From NCBI GenBank assembly GCA_963853835.1, contig OY970823.1, positions 66,597,845 through 66,661,844 on the forward strand: 64,000 bases of DNA, in the 5' to 3' direction. Origin of the DNA: Calendula officinalis. Lineage: Eukaryota; Streptophyta; Magnoliopsida; Asterales; Asteraceae. The notes under the pieces are model-generated. The model did no database searches. It was given only the letters and a program-made list of their open reading frames with translations, and was not told the DNA's origin. Every line of letters begins with the position of its first letter. Position 1 is the first letter of the stretch. Positions 27,709-38,097 of this stretch are shown piece after piece. The position numbers were made by a program, and so were the translations under genes.

Positions 27709-28760
27709 CAGAGTATCCCTAAAATTGAAACAATGTTGTAAGAGATACATATATATACACAAAAACAAATATGCATATACATTACATAAGTAAGAGGAAA
27801 TAAAAATGCCAACTTTAGATGGATGAATTATTTTGATTGATGAAGAGAATCAAACAGATACAAGAATAGCCATAATACTACGGTTTTAACTATGATTTCA
27901 TAAAGCTACCTTTGGCAGTTAAAGATACCTTATGTAACTGATGATTACACATAAAAAAGGAAGAAAAAAAGAAAAGAAAAGGGAAAATAAAATTAAAAAT
28001 TTTCATAAAGAAAGTACTAATCCATGGGTCAAAACTCATATCCTGGAGCATTAAAACTCAAAGCTTGAAATATGTTGTCCATTTCATTAGCTTCTGTTCA
28101 AAAGACTGATTCCAAATTTCCAATACTCGAACCTAAATCATCAGCAACAACTTGTAAAAAAATTTGTTCTCACGAGATGTTTAAAAGCTCCAATATGTTA
28201 ACCCTAAAAATCATCCTTCCAAATTGTCATATCATGTTCCAACTTCCAGAATTTTAGTTCAGGCATACAAAAAGCACTAACACGCGAACACTAAAGAATG
28301 GAGGCAGAAAGTCATCAACATAGAATTTAATCTTCATTGAACACAAATTAAATAAACCCAAAATTTATAATAATCACGTTCAAAATATACTAATCATTTT
28401 CTGTAGCAACCAATGCTCACTTTAATAGCGATAAAACAACACATGTTAGTATAGAAAACGGGACAATTATTACCAGAAAAAAGTAAGTACAGTATAAGAG
28501 AAAAATATATTACTACCTCCCTCCATCCGGTGTTTGAATCTGACCTTTTGAATAAAAGTTGCAGCAGCTTGTTCGCAAAAATTTACCTCTAGGGCTCAGA
28601 AAACTCGACTATTTTTTCAAATTGAACAATCGAGTAATCGTTACTCAGAGACACACAGCTTGTCAACAACTTCCTATTGATGCGATCCAGCACAGTTAAA
28701 CGAAATCAATTTGATAAATTGATTTATCGGATGAACTGAAGAAGTACGGTGACCTAGAGA
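27709..28760 (-). promoter_or_regulatory. 5' leader, leader intron and promoter of the Agenet gene
   Basis: The acceptor TTTTAG at 27719-27724 precedes the start codon by 10 bases. A good donor (AGAG|GTAAAT) lies at 28587/28586 and would give a leader intron of 868 bases. A second possible donor is at 28517/28516. The leader and core promoter would then be about 28587-28780, which is less AT-rich than its surroundings. Exact transcription start and splice choice need cDNA. Confidence 0.45.
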
Positions 28761-29106
28761 GAGGATGGTGCACACTCTTTCAGTGTTTCTTATGGCGTGC
28801 GTGAGATGATGTAGATGGAATTTGAAACAGGGTCAAGGGTATTTCGGTAAAAGTTCAATATGAACGTGGAGGAATTTAATTTGCTGGGGAAATTAAACGG
28901 CTTTCTTTTAAATTTTAAAACTTTTAAACACTATAACTCTTTAGTTAAACATCACCATTCACCCCCACGTACCGGTAAAACTTATAAATGATCAAAACTT
29001 TTAAACACTAGTAACTTGCGAATTTTCTTTTAATAACATCAAGAGTTTGAATATTTTTTAAGTTAATATTTATTATATTGGCTGAGAGTTTAATAAACAA
29101 TCAATA

Positions 29107-32100
29107 TCTCTACTACTTATAAAGCATTTAATACCTTTCCTTATATAGTTGGCTGAAAATTCAGCCAAATTCTTTCCATTTTCGGAATTTTTAACTTTTG
29201 CTCAAAAATAATAAACCACGTGGGATTCGAACCCACCACCCACAGGTCAGATGATTCCACACAAACCAACTGCGCTAACCTACGGTTGCGATATTTACTC
29301 AAAACACAATTCATTTATTCTTTTGCGTATCGGCCCACCAACACTTTTCAGCTTTTTCAAAATTGAAATTTAAAAACGAAAATTGAATACCCCGCCCAAA
29401 AATTGAGTCAGTTCCATCATGCCTTTAATGCCTGTTGGAATACCTGCTCAAACCCACCATTGCAAAGTTATAGAAACGAGGAGCCTCATCGATTCAAGTT
29501 AAGCCATTCATCTCCAATCGTCTGTTAGAATACCCTCCTCGAATGATTCGACTGAAATGTGTCCGCTCTCTTCTATTTCTTCAAGCATGCCACTGCACTC
29601 ATTCTCGGTTCCTTCACCATGTATCTCCCCTCACCCATACCCATCGAATTTACGACTTTCAGGGAATTCAATTAGGTAACCTTCAAATAATATGTTGCCT
29701 ATTTTCATTGAATTTACGATTTTCATGTAATGGTACTGTATTAGGTCATCATAAATGTTTATATACAATGTTCAGAAATGTTTATTCAGATCCATCAACT
29801 TTGAAGAACCGAACAGATTGATCAAGAAGTCTAGAAATTAGGAATTTAGGGCTCTTCTGAATTTGCCTTAATTTGTTTTTTTTCCCTCTATTTATTGATA
29901 TTCTGTAATTTTGGTAATCTGGTGAGCTAATCGTTAAGAATTTAGCAGATTGCAGTGTGAATTACGTTAAAAAGTTTGAAAATTCTGGTTCACGAGCTTC
30001 ATTAGATTCTTTTTTACAGTTTGCGTAATGTCTCCCCCTTCAATTTCTGGCATTCTGGTTTCGTTTGTGATGTGGTTCTTGGTGCAAGCTGTTAATTTGG
30101 TTCGTCGCTATAAACCTAATTTTGTAAAAATTTCCATTTCAATTTAAATTTTAGCTCCGCTTAACTGTAACAATTTTCTGTGTTAATAAACGTACAACCC
30201 ATGAGATGTATATAATTTATCAATATCAATTCCGTATGTGTTTCTTATAAGTGTTAATTTTTCAGATAATTAGGGGATCTTATACTGGTTGCTTATATGC
30301 AGTTTGTGCCTTTAAACGCATCTTACCCTGGTTAAGTATTGCCTATGAGACCTTTGAAAGATTTGAGCAAACAATGGGATGATATGATTTAGATGTATGC
30401 AACATTGCAGTTCATTTCAAGTTATCTTACTGATTCTTAGCGCATTATCTTCTTCGCGATAGCTGGTAATTGTTTATGATCAATTTCTATACAGGTTTGA
30501 GATTTGTTAGTTGTTTAGTGATATGCACTACAATTGAACTTCTTCCAATCTTTGGTTAATATTTTGCTTTTCAAGTTGTTATCAGTGGAAACAATGAGAT
30601 TGATTGCTTGACTACATGATTTGTGGATGAAAAATGGAATGTTGAGCTGATGCTTACTGATCATTATCTTCCTCACGTGTTTCTTGAATTAGGCACGGGA
30701 TGTGTACTAGAGTGGGAAACCAATTGATACACGACGTCATATTTGATAGAGTAGAGGTAATCTCATATAATCTCATACCTTACTTACAATATCAGCCCTC
30801 AATCTTCGTTTCATTTACATATTTGATAACACAAATAAAAACACTTATAGTTACGATGGTACGAATCAAAATACATTGTCAAATCTCCAGGTATTGTTTT
30901 ATGTATGAGATTACCTCTACAAGTGTTTATAATTTTTTAGTTAGTTTTTCCATGGACTAAAAATTGTTATATTACTTGTATGAGATTACATCTACAGTAA
31001 GTATGTATCGAAGTATGAATACAAAAACAAAGAGAAATATTATAAATAACACTTTTATTGCATACCTGTCGATTGTTAATTTACATGACCGCTCATCGTC
31101 TTATAGGATATATATTAAGATCAGATTGTAGAAGCTGTTCTTTGGTTGCTAACTTTAGCTGGTGCAACTGAAGCAATTATTGGACATATTACAATGGCTT
31201 CAAAGATTACTGCAAATAGTTGATAAGTTGAATCTTCTTCTCATACTAGAGATTGAGCTATAAAATCATTAGAAATTTGGGGATAATGTCGAGGAGCTGT
31301 TACTTCTTTATATGCCATTTTTTCCGTCTAAACTGATTTTGTATTTGTAGCATGCTACTGCTTATTTTATCCTTTCAAGTGAACCCGTTGCACACCAGGC
31401 TTTTGTGAATCAAGGAGGAAATTTCTGCCTTTTTTGAGTGAAATCACCCTTTGAGATTACTGAATCAGATTTGATAGCTCCGGAGAGAGCATGACTATTT
31501 GAACTGGTATTTTGGTTATGTTTTAGCCCAATCAATATAAACGGGTCATTTTGGTTATATTTTTTTAGTTATAATTAAATACTTTAGTTTTGGTTATTCA
31601 TTCATTTTTTTTAAAACAGTCAGTTTCTTAAATGATTTTTAATATAGTTGGTCAGCAAGTTTTTGGGAAAGATCCTGTTTTAAAAACTTCCATTTTTCAT
31701 ACTTTTGATATATGTAGACACTTTTATTTTAATTAAAAACTTGCAGCCTCAAACAACTGAAAAAGGTGGTGAAGAAGGATTTGAAGTTAGTATTGCCAAA
31801 ACTAGCTTCAAGGCTAACAGTAGAACGATTGCAGAAAATGATAGGAGATAAAATTGCTATGGTTTGTTGTAGATTATTTCATTTCCAAGTTATTGTTGTA
31901 TTTCAAGGAGGAAGAAACAAATGTTTTTGATATCATTTTTCAATCCCAAATGATGCTTATTACCACTTCTGGAATCAAGATGATAATGCAATTTTATTGA
32001 GATGTTGTTTGACTTTATTCATAAGTCAAAACCTTCAGGATCCAATGGATAGAAAATGGATTCTTAGACTTTCTAGACCAAATGTTCTTGTTTGTTTTTA

Positions 32101-32296
32101 ATTTTCTCTACTTCTGATTATGTTGTTTGTACTTTTCAAACCTTAAAATTTTGATACTACCACCACCACTGACCACTCCACTATCCGCGACCACCACCAC
32201 CGGCCATCGTCACTACCACTACCACCACCTATCAATTGATCGTCACCAATATAATCACGGGGTACCCGCCGCCGCATTGCGCGGGTACCCGGCTAG
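29107..32296 (+). mobile_element. Complete non-autonomous Helitron, 3190 bases
   Basis: The 5' end TCTCTACTACTTATAAAGC follows an A (29106). The 3' end is CTAG (32293-32296) followed by T, so insertion is between A and T as Helitrons require. Just before the 3' end is a hairpin with GGGTACCCGC / GCGGGTACCC arms around CGCCGCATTGC (about 32259-32289). No Rep/helicase is visible, so it is non-autonomous. The interior holds a tRNA-like sequence, a CCACCA-rich stretch (32157-32240), and a piece at 31747-31850 whose frame reads TTEKGGEEGFEVSIAKTSFK, which may be a captured exon. Open frames at 29543-29821 and 30700-30960 are not recognisable. Confidence 0.8.
29216..29290 (-). repeat. tRNA-like sequence inside the Helitron
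   Basis: The minus strand has A-box TAGCGCAGTTGG and B-box GGTTCGAATCC at tRNA-like spacing, plus flanking CCACGTGG. It resembles a SINE head. It lies about 110 bases inside the Helitron 5' end, so it was carried with the element or inserted into it. Confidence 0.5.
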
Positions 32297-32351
32297 TAAT
32301 AAATAAATTGTATATATCACAAGCAAAGTTAACTTGAGAAAATTTATAATA

Positions 32352-32664
32352 CTACCTCTGTATCAAAATAAGTAATACACTTTCCTAAAAGGGGTTAGAC
32401 AAAATAAGTGATACACTTCTAATTCTTACCATATTTGGTAAAAAAGTGGGACTCATTCTCCACTAACTATCTACTTTATTAAAGTGAAATTACTCTTTTA
32501 CCCTTACTTTTACTTTTAAACATCATAAATATCACTTTATTCAAAAGAAGTGGGACATATTCTCCACTAATTATCCATTTTAATCTATCTTAACCCACAT
32601 TTTAATATTTTGCCTCAAAAATCGTGAAACTTTAAATGTATCACTTATTTTGATACGGAGGTAG
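32352..32664. mobile_element. Stowaway-like MITE (313 bases), intact copy
   Basis: The ends CTACCTCTGTATCAAAATAA and CTACCTCCGTATCAAAATAA (reversed) are inverted repeats of at least 28 bases. TA dinucleotides flank both ends (32350-32351 and 32665-32666). The middle reads TTTTACCCTTACTTTTACTT, which is the uninterrupted version of the site broken in the neighbouring copy. Confidence 0.88.
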
Positions 32665-33046
32665 TATGATTTATTTATCTATTACTAGTGTTGTAGTATA
32701 TTTCCTCCGATTCAAAATAAGTGCTACACTTTCCATAAAATGGGCGATTCAAAATAAGTGCTACACGTTCCATAAATGACAAAAAATAGTAGGACCCACA
32801 CTCACTAACTATCTACTTTAACAAAGTGAAATGACTCATTTACCCTTAGGGGCATTTGGTTCGCTGGGATATTTCTGATGGAATTGGAATCTAGGAAGGA
32901 ATTGGAATTGTCAGGAATTGGATTCCAATTCCTTACTCTGTTTGGTTGGCAAGATTTGGAATTGAAATTCAATTTAATATTATGTTTGGTTGCCAGGAAA
33001 TGGAATTGAATTTTTGTAAAAAGACGAATTTGCCCTTATTCATGTA

Positions 33047-33560
33047 GGTAGTGGTGGTGGTGGTGGCGACAACGGTAGTGGTGGAGGCGATGGGTGGTGG
33101 TGGTGGGTTGCGGTAGCGGTAGCGCTGGGTGGTGGTGCTGGGTTGCGGTAGCGATGGGTGGTGGTGATAGCGACAACGGTAGTGGTGGAGGCGATGGGTG
33201 GCGGTAGTGGTGGGTGGGTGGTGGCGACGGTGGTGGTGTAGGGTGGTCGTAGCGGTGGGTGGCGATGGTGGTGGTGGTGGTGGTGACTGGAGGAGGTGGT
33301 GGCGGGAGGTGGTGGGTGGCGGTGGTGGTGGAGGTTGGTAGTAACGGTGATGGGTGGCGGCGGTAGTTTGTGGGCGGTGTTGGCGGGTAGTGGCGGTGGC
33401 GGGTGGTGGTGGAGGTGGTGGGTGGCGACAACGGTAGTGGTGGGTGGTGGTGGGTGGCGGTAGCGATGGTGGTGGTGGGCGACGGGTGGTGATGGTGGGT
33501 GGTGGGGGTCGACAGGTGGCGGCGGTGGGTGGTGGCGGCGGCGGGTGGCGACGGGGATGG
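33047..33560 (+). repeat. GGT/GGC-rich minisatellite, about 510 bases
   Basis: The plus strand is an almost pure run of GGTGGTGG, GGCGAC, GGTAGC and GATGGG units with extreme G over C strand bias. Many runs of GG at short spacing could form G-quadruplexes. On the minus strand it translates to His/Pro/Thr repeats, which I treat as an artefact. It lies inside the Harbinger-like element. Confidence 0.9.
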
Positions 33561-33813
33561 TGGTTGGTTTAGGGTTCAAAGGTGTTTAAGGGTAATATGG
33601 TAATCTACACATTCCTTCATTCATATATGGGATTTCAAAATCCTTCCATCTTTGGATGGAATTCACATTCCCTTGTTTGATGGAATGTTTTCCAATTAAG
33701 GATTCCAATTCCATCCAACCAAACAAAGGAATCCATAGGAATTGGATTCCAATTCCTACAAATTCCCAAGGATTCCAGCGAACCAAATGTTCGCAATTGA
33801 TTATTGCTGGTCA

Positions 33814-34190
33814 TGTTGATCGATTGGTATAGAAAACGTTTTACGGTAAGAACTTCCGGCAAGAACAAAAACAGGGTACAACAAATGTAAACAAAGGAAC
33901 ACAGGATATTACAAACTAACTTTTATTAATCATCGATGTAGATTACATATGTAGAAGTGGGTATATATACAAGATGAAGAGGTGCCATGAAACAACCACC
34001 CCTTCGGTTGGTGGTGGTTACCGGCGGTTACACCGGTTGAAGATGGCGAGAAGAGACACAACGGTTCATCACGCCGTTTGTGCCTGTTACTTGCTACCCA
34101 TTACATTTTAATACATTATAATATTGTTTTCCTTAATAATATTAAATAATACTAATAATATCAATCTGTTATTTATAAGGATTTCCAACA
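33814..34190 (-). mobile_element. Possible solo LTR of a Ty1/Copia-type element
   Basis: On the minus strand it starts TGTTGGAAATCCTTATAAAT and ends CGATCAACA, the classic Copia LTR ends (TGTTGG...CAACA). It is 377 bases long. A 5-base target duplication is not evident (GGTCA on one side, CCAAA on the other), so the boundaries or identity remain doubtful. Confidence 0.45.
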
Positions 34191-34605
34191 CCAAACGCCC
34201 CCTTACTTTTTACTTTGAAACATCATTAACCTCACTTTATTCAAAAAGTGTGAGACCCATTATCCAGTAATCATTCAATTAATTTAATTTAACCATAATT
34301 ACACTATTTTGCTTAGCACTTATTTTGAATCGGAAGAAGTTTTTATTATTATCCATGTATTTTAATTTCTTTGGTAAAAGCATAAAAGACATTGAATCAT
34401 TGATTGGATGAATTTTCTCATAAATGTTTTTCTTTTTTTTAAAGTATTTTCTATGTAATTTGTTAGATTGATATAATAAATGTTTTGTGTAGTTTTAAAA
34501 GAATCTAATATTTTTCTACCTTTTGATTGGGTACTTTTTATAAAGTTATTATAATATAAATATCAGATAAATATAAAAGAACTAGAAGAAAGAAAAAAGA
34601 AAAAA

Positions 34606-37600
34606 GGGTAAATGTCAGAAATTGTCCCTGTGGTCTTGTATTTTCTGGCTTTTTGTCCCTAAACTTTTTTTTGGGTTTTTTTGTCCCTGTACTCTTTAAA
34701 ATTCTGGTTTATCGTCCTTCCGTCCAAATTTAGCCGTTAAGTCAGGTCATATGCCAAACATGTGAGGGTATCTTGGTCATTTTATTCAAATCACTTATAC
34801 TTTACGCTTTAAAGTTTGTACATTTTTTTATTACTTTTAATTAATATTAAAAACAAAACATCAAAACCTTCAACTTATTCATCTTCAAACATCCATCTTC
34901 AACTTCAAGCATCCACATCACTAGATAACATCACCATTTCAAGAACTTTTCAAAATTGGGTTTTGAATTAGGATTCGATTTCACAAATCTATATCAGAAG
35001 GATCCTACCTGGTGAATCGCAGTTCTTGAAATTTTAACGAGATCAATTTCACAGATCTATATTCGTATCACCATCGGGTGATGTAACGACCGGAATTTTC
35101 GGTTAATGAATTAAATGGAAATATTGAGGAATAAAGGTGGTAAGATATTTAATCGAGTCTCCATTGTGCTTTATCGAGTGTTTGGATGTTTGGGACTTGG
35201 TGTAACCAAGTATGGGTCAAGACTTGGATGGAAACAAGTTTAAAAGGCAAGAAACTGACCCAGACAGCCCTCGCGGCGTGAGGCAGTCGCGAGGTTGAAC
35301 AGAAACTTCAGAGGCGAAACGCGAGAGACTCGCGCCGAGCTCGAGTCGATCACGCGTCGCGAGCCAGGCGCGAGATCTGTTTTTCAGCGGCAACCAGCAG
35401 GCAAAGCCGCGTCACCTCGCGGCGCGAGGTGGGCGCGAGCGGGGAGCGAGAATCGTCTGGAGTATATAAACTTGTGTGTAAGCTAGGGTTTCATTTCATC
35501 TTCAACCCCACAAATAGTGCAACCGTTTTCTAGAGAGAGGTGGGCGATTTTGGAGTCTTGAATCTCAAACCATCACCATCTTGAAGGATTGAATCATCAA
35601 GGGTAAGTATTCTTGAGTATCTTGCTTATCTACCTTGATTGTGAGCTTTGTATGGGTAGAAATGGTGGTTTGGGAAACCATCCATGTCATCTTTGGGGAA
35701 GATGACTAATCATGGGTGTAAAACACTCATTGTAAGCTTGTAATCGATGTGTACAAGTTGGATTTGGGTTTATTGATGGAAATCTTGAACTAGGGTTTGA
35801 GATTTCACCAAGTTGGATGAACTTGGTGGTTAAGAATGTGAATATGGATTGATTAGTGATTAGTTATGGATAATAACTAGTTATTGTGATGATATTGACG
35901 GTAGGTCAAGAAGACCTAAAGATTGGTGACATTTCACAAGTTGGAAAGCAAGGATTCGTGTTATTAGACACGATTTGGAATTAGCTGTGCTAAGGTGAGT
36001 ACATGAGACTTTTACTGAGTACATGACAAATGATTTTGAAAACTATGATGTTTTAGGAGTCTTTATTAATAAACGTTTTTAATAAAGATATGATTGATAT
36101 GATGAGAAAATGCTAGTAATAGACTATTTAAGTATGTCTAAATGAATGATGGTTTTGAAAGAGATTATGATAATGAAAAGTATTTAATAAGTTTTATAAA
36201 TAAGATGCATGAATAAAGATAATGATTTAAAAGAGCTTGATAAGCGGTTTATTAACAATATGTATTAATAAAGCTTGAGACAATGATTTTTAAGTAATAA
36301 GTATCGATTAGTATGTTGTACTAATAAAAGTAGTTATCGAATTACTAAGAGAATAAGTATAAAGTGGCTAGTAATAAACATGTATTCTAGTCAAAGAAGA
36401 GTCAAAGTAATATGATTTTGATAAACAATAAATATGTTTTAAATTAGTGAAGGACTTGGTAAAGTCGAGATTGAAACCGAATAAGTAAAGAGAATAACAT
36501 GATAAATTAGAATATGAGTATTCTAATAAGTGATGAATTTGATGAAAGGAGCTAATGCTCATATTTTGATGAAAGGAGCTGAGGCTCACAAGTGTTAATG
36601 TGATATTCGGAATAAGACCGCCCAGAAATGGGGGAGCATGAGACGTCTACTTGGGGTGGTACCTCCCTGCGTAAAGAGTAGAATGTCACAGTTTACGACA
36701 CCCAGTGTTGGGTGAGCATGACAACCCGGGAACGGGGAGAGCCTATGAATCTCGGTAAGATGGGGGCTCCCAATTACCTTGATAGTTTACCTATGACGTC
36801 CCATATCGGGAGAGTTGGCTTCGGAGAGGTCCGTTGCATATGTGATAAAGAAAGTGTAAGCTTGGAGATAACTTACAAGTATATGATTAGATGATGAATA
36901 AGCTTAAGGCAAGCTTATTAGTTATGCGATTAAACGAACAGGAGAAGAGTCATGAATTAATAGAAATAATGAGAATAAGAATTTATATTGATATAAATAT
37001 TATTTTATAAATCTTTTGAGAATGGGTTGAAAACCCATGTATCTCACGAGACTATTTTGTCTCACGTACTACTTTGTTTTTGGCTGTGTACTCAGGTTCA
37101 GGATCGAAGGATTAGAGGGTCGCGATAGAAGTGGCCTAGTGTTGTTTAGCTCGGGAGCTCGTAGGTAGTTCTCGTTTATCCTATGGATGTGATATTGTTT
37201 TTGTAACACCGGTTTTAATACTCTGATAAACTTTTGATGGTTTTTGTTAAACCGTATTTTGGAAATATTGGATTTGTAATATTTTTATTTGAAATATGTT
37301 TTAAAAGATGTTTTAAAAATTGAGTTGTACAGATGAACACCGTCCGGCGGAAGCAGTGGAGTTGGTGGCGTTATCGCGACTATAGTTGGAAACTTGCTTC
37401 TGCTCGTCGGATAAAATGATGTACGGAACGAGTGGCGGAGCTGGTACCGCCGGCTGTCCGAGCAGAAAACGGGAGTAGGGAAGGTGGAGCTCAGATATGA
37501 TAACAGTGGTGGGATTCATGGTTGCCGGAAAACAGAAAATGGAAAAGGGGGAGAAGGTGGTGGACGGCAGAAGTTTCTTGTGGGTGAGTTTTAGACAAAA

Positions 37601-38097
37601 AGAAAAACTTGGGATTTGGGGCTAGGTTTAAAAATAGGAAAGCTTGGGATCTGGCAGAAGCAGTGGTCTGTCACTCTCTCTTCTCTCCCACTCTCTCTTC
37701 TCTCCGATCAGTTTAGGTGTCTGTGTTCTTCATATCTTTTGAAGATCTGGAGAAGATTAGATTTAAATGTGTTTGTGCTCTTCATTTTTTGTGGGTGTTC
37801 TTGGTGATATAGTGTGGAGAAGAAAGTGATTTTAGGATTTTTTTTTTTTGGGAAGAATAAAAAAGAAAAACAAGATGAAAAAAAAGAAATAAAAAAGAAA
37901 ATTTTGAAAGGGAAAAAAGAAAATGACGAAACTACCCTCATTTTTTTGGTATATTCCGTTAGTTAACAGCCTTTTTGGACGGAAGGACGATAAACCAAAA
38001 TTTTAAAGAGTACATGGACAAAAAACCCCAAAAAAAAAAATTAGGGACAAAAAGCCAGAAAACCCAAGATCACACGGATAATTTCTGACATTTACCC
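34606..38097. mobile_element. MULE-type TIR element, 3492 bases, with nested LTR
   Basis: The ends are inverted repeats of about 135 bases, starting GGGTAAATGTCAGAAATT on both strands and including TTTTCTGGCTTTTTGTCCC and GGTTTATCGTCCTTCCGTCC. Both sides carry AAGAAAAAA, a 9-base duplication that fits Mutator-like elements but is low-complexity. Removing the inner LTR leaves about 1.24 kb with no transposase. Sequences at 34860-35080 and 37332-37800 may include captured gene pieces, for example the minus-strand frame 37519-37313. Confidence 0.75.
35082..37331 (+). mobile_element. Ty3-type solo LTR (2250 bases) nested in the MULE
   Basis: It starts TGTAACGACCGG and ends GTTGTACA, with flanking GGTGA (35077-35081) and GATGA (37332-37336), a target duplication with one mismatch. 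It contains a GC-rich block of CTCGCGGCG and GCGCGAG motifs at 35268-35455, like the LTR at the left window edge. No gag or pol is present. The frame at 35295-35486 comes from the GC-rich block and is not a gene. Confidence 0.75.

Larger units (their letters stand above)
32849..34202. mobile_element. PIF/Harbinger (Tourist)-like non-autonomous element with TTA duplication
   Basis: The start GGGGCATTTGG and end CCAAACGCCCC are near-perfect inverted repeats. TTA occurs on each side (32846-32848 and 34203-34205). An internal longer inverted pair, CATTTGGTTCGCTGG and CCAGCGAACCAAATG, closes at about 33788. The remaining 33814-34190 looks like a later insertion. A GGT-rich tract occupies 33047-33560. 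A diverged relative lies at 52375-52505. No transposase was seen. Confidence 0.7.
32701..34339. mobile_element. Related MITE, interrupted by a Harbinger-like insertion
   Basis: The left terminus (TCCTCCGATTCAAAATAAG) and right terminus (CTTATTTTGAATCGGAAGA) are inverted repeats. The two halves join to the same order of motifs as the intact MITE at 32352-32664 once 32849-34202 and one TTA are removed. Confidence 0.8.

Noticed and set aside
33036..33579. 131- and 179-codon His/Pro/Thr-rich minus-strand frames
   Set aside because: Two overlapping frames from the same GGT-rich minisatellite; low complexity lacks stops by composition alone. There is no start context, splice support or family match.
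35295..35486. 63-codon frame in the second GC-rich block
   Set aside because: Same reason as the LTR block at the left edge. It lies inside the solo LTR.
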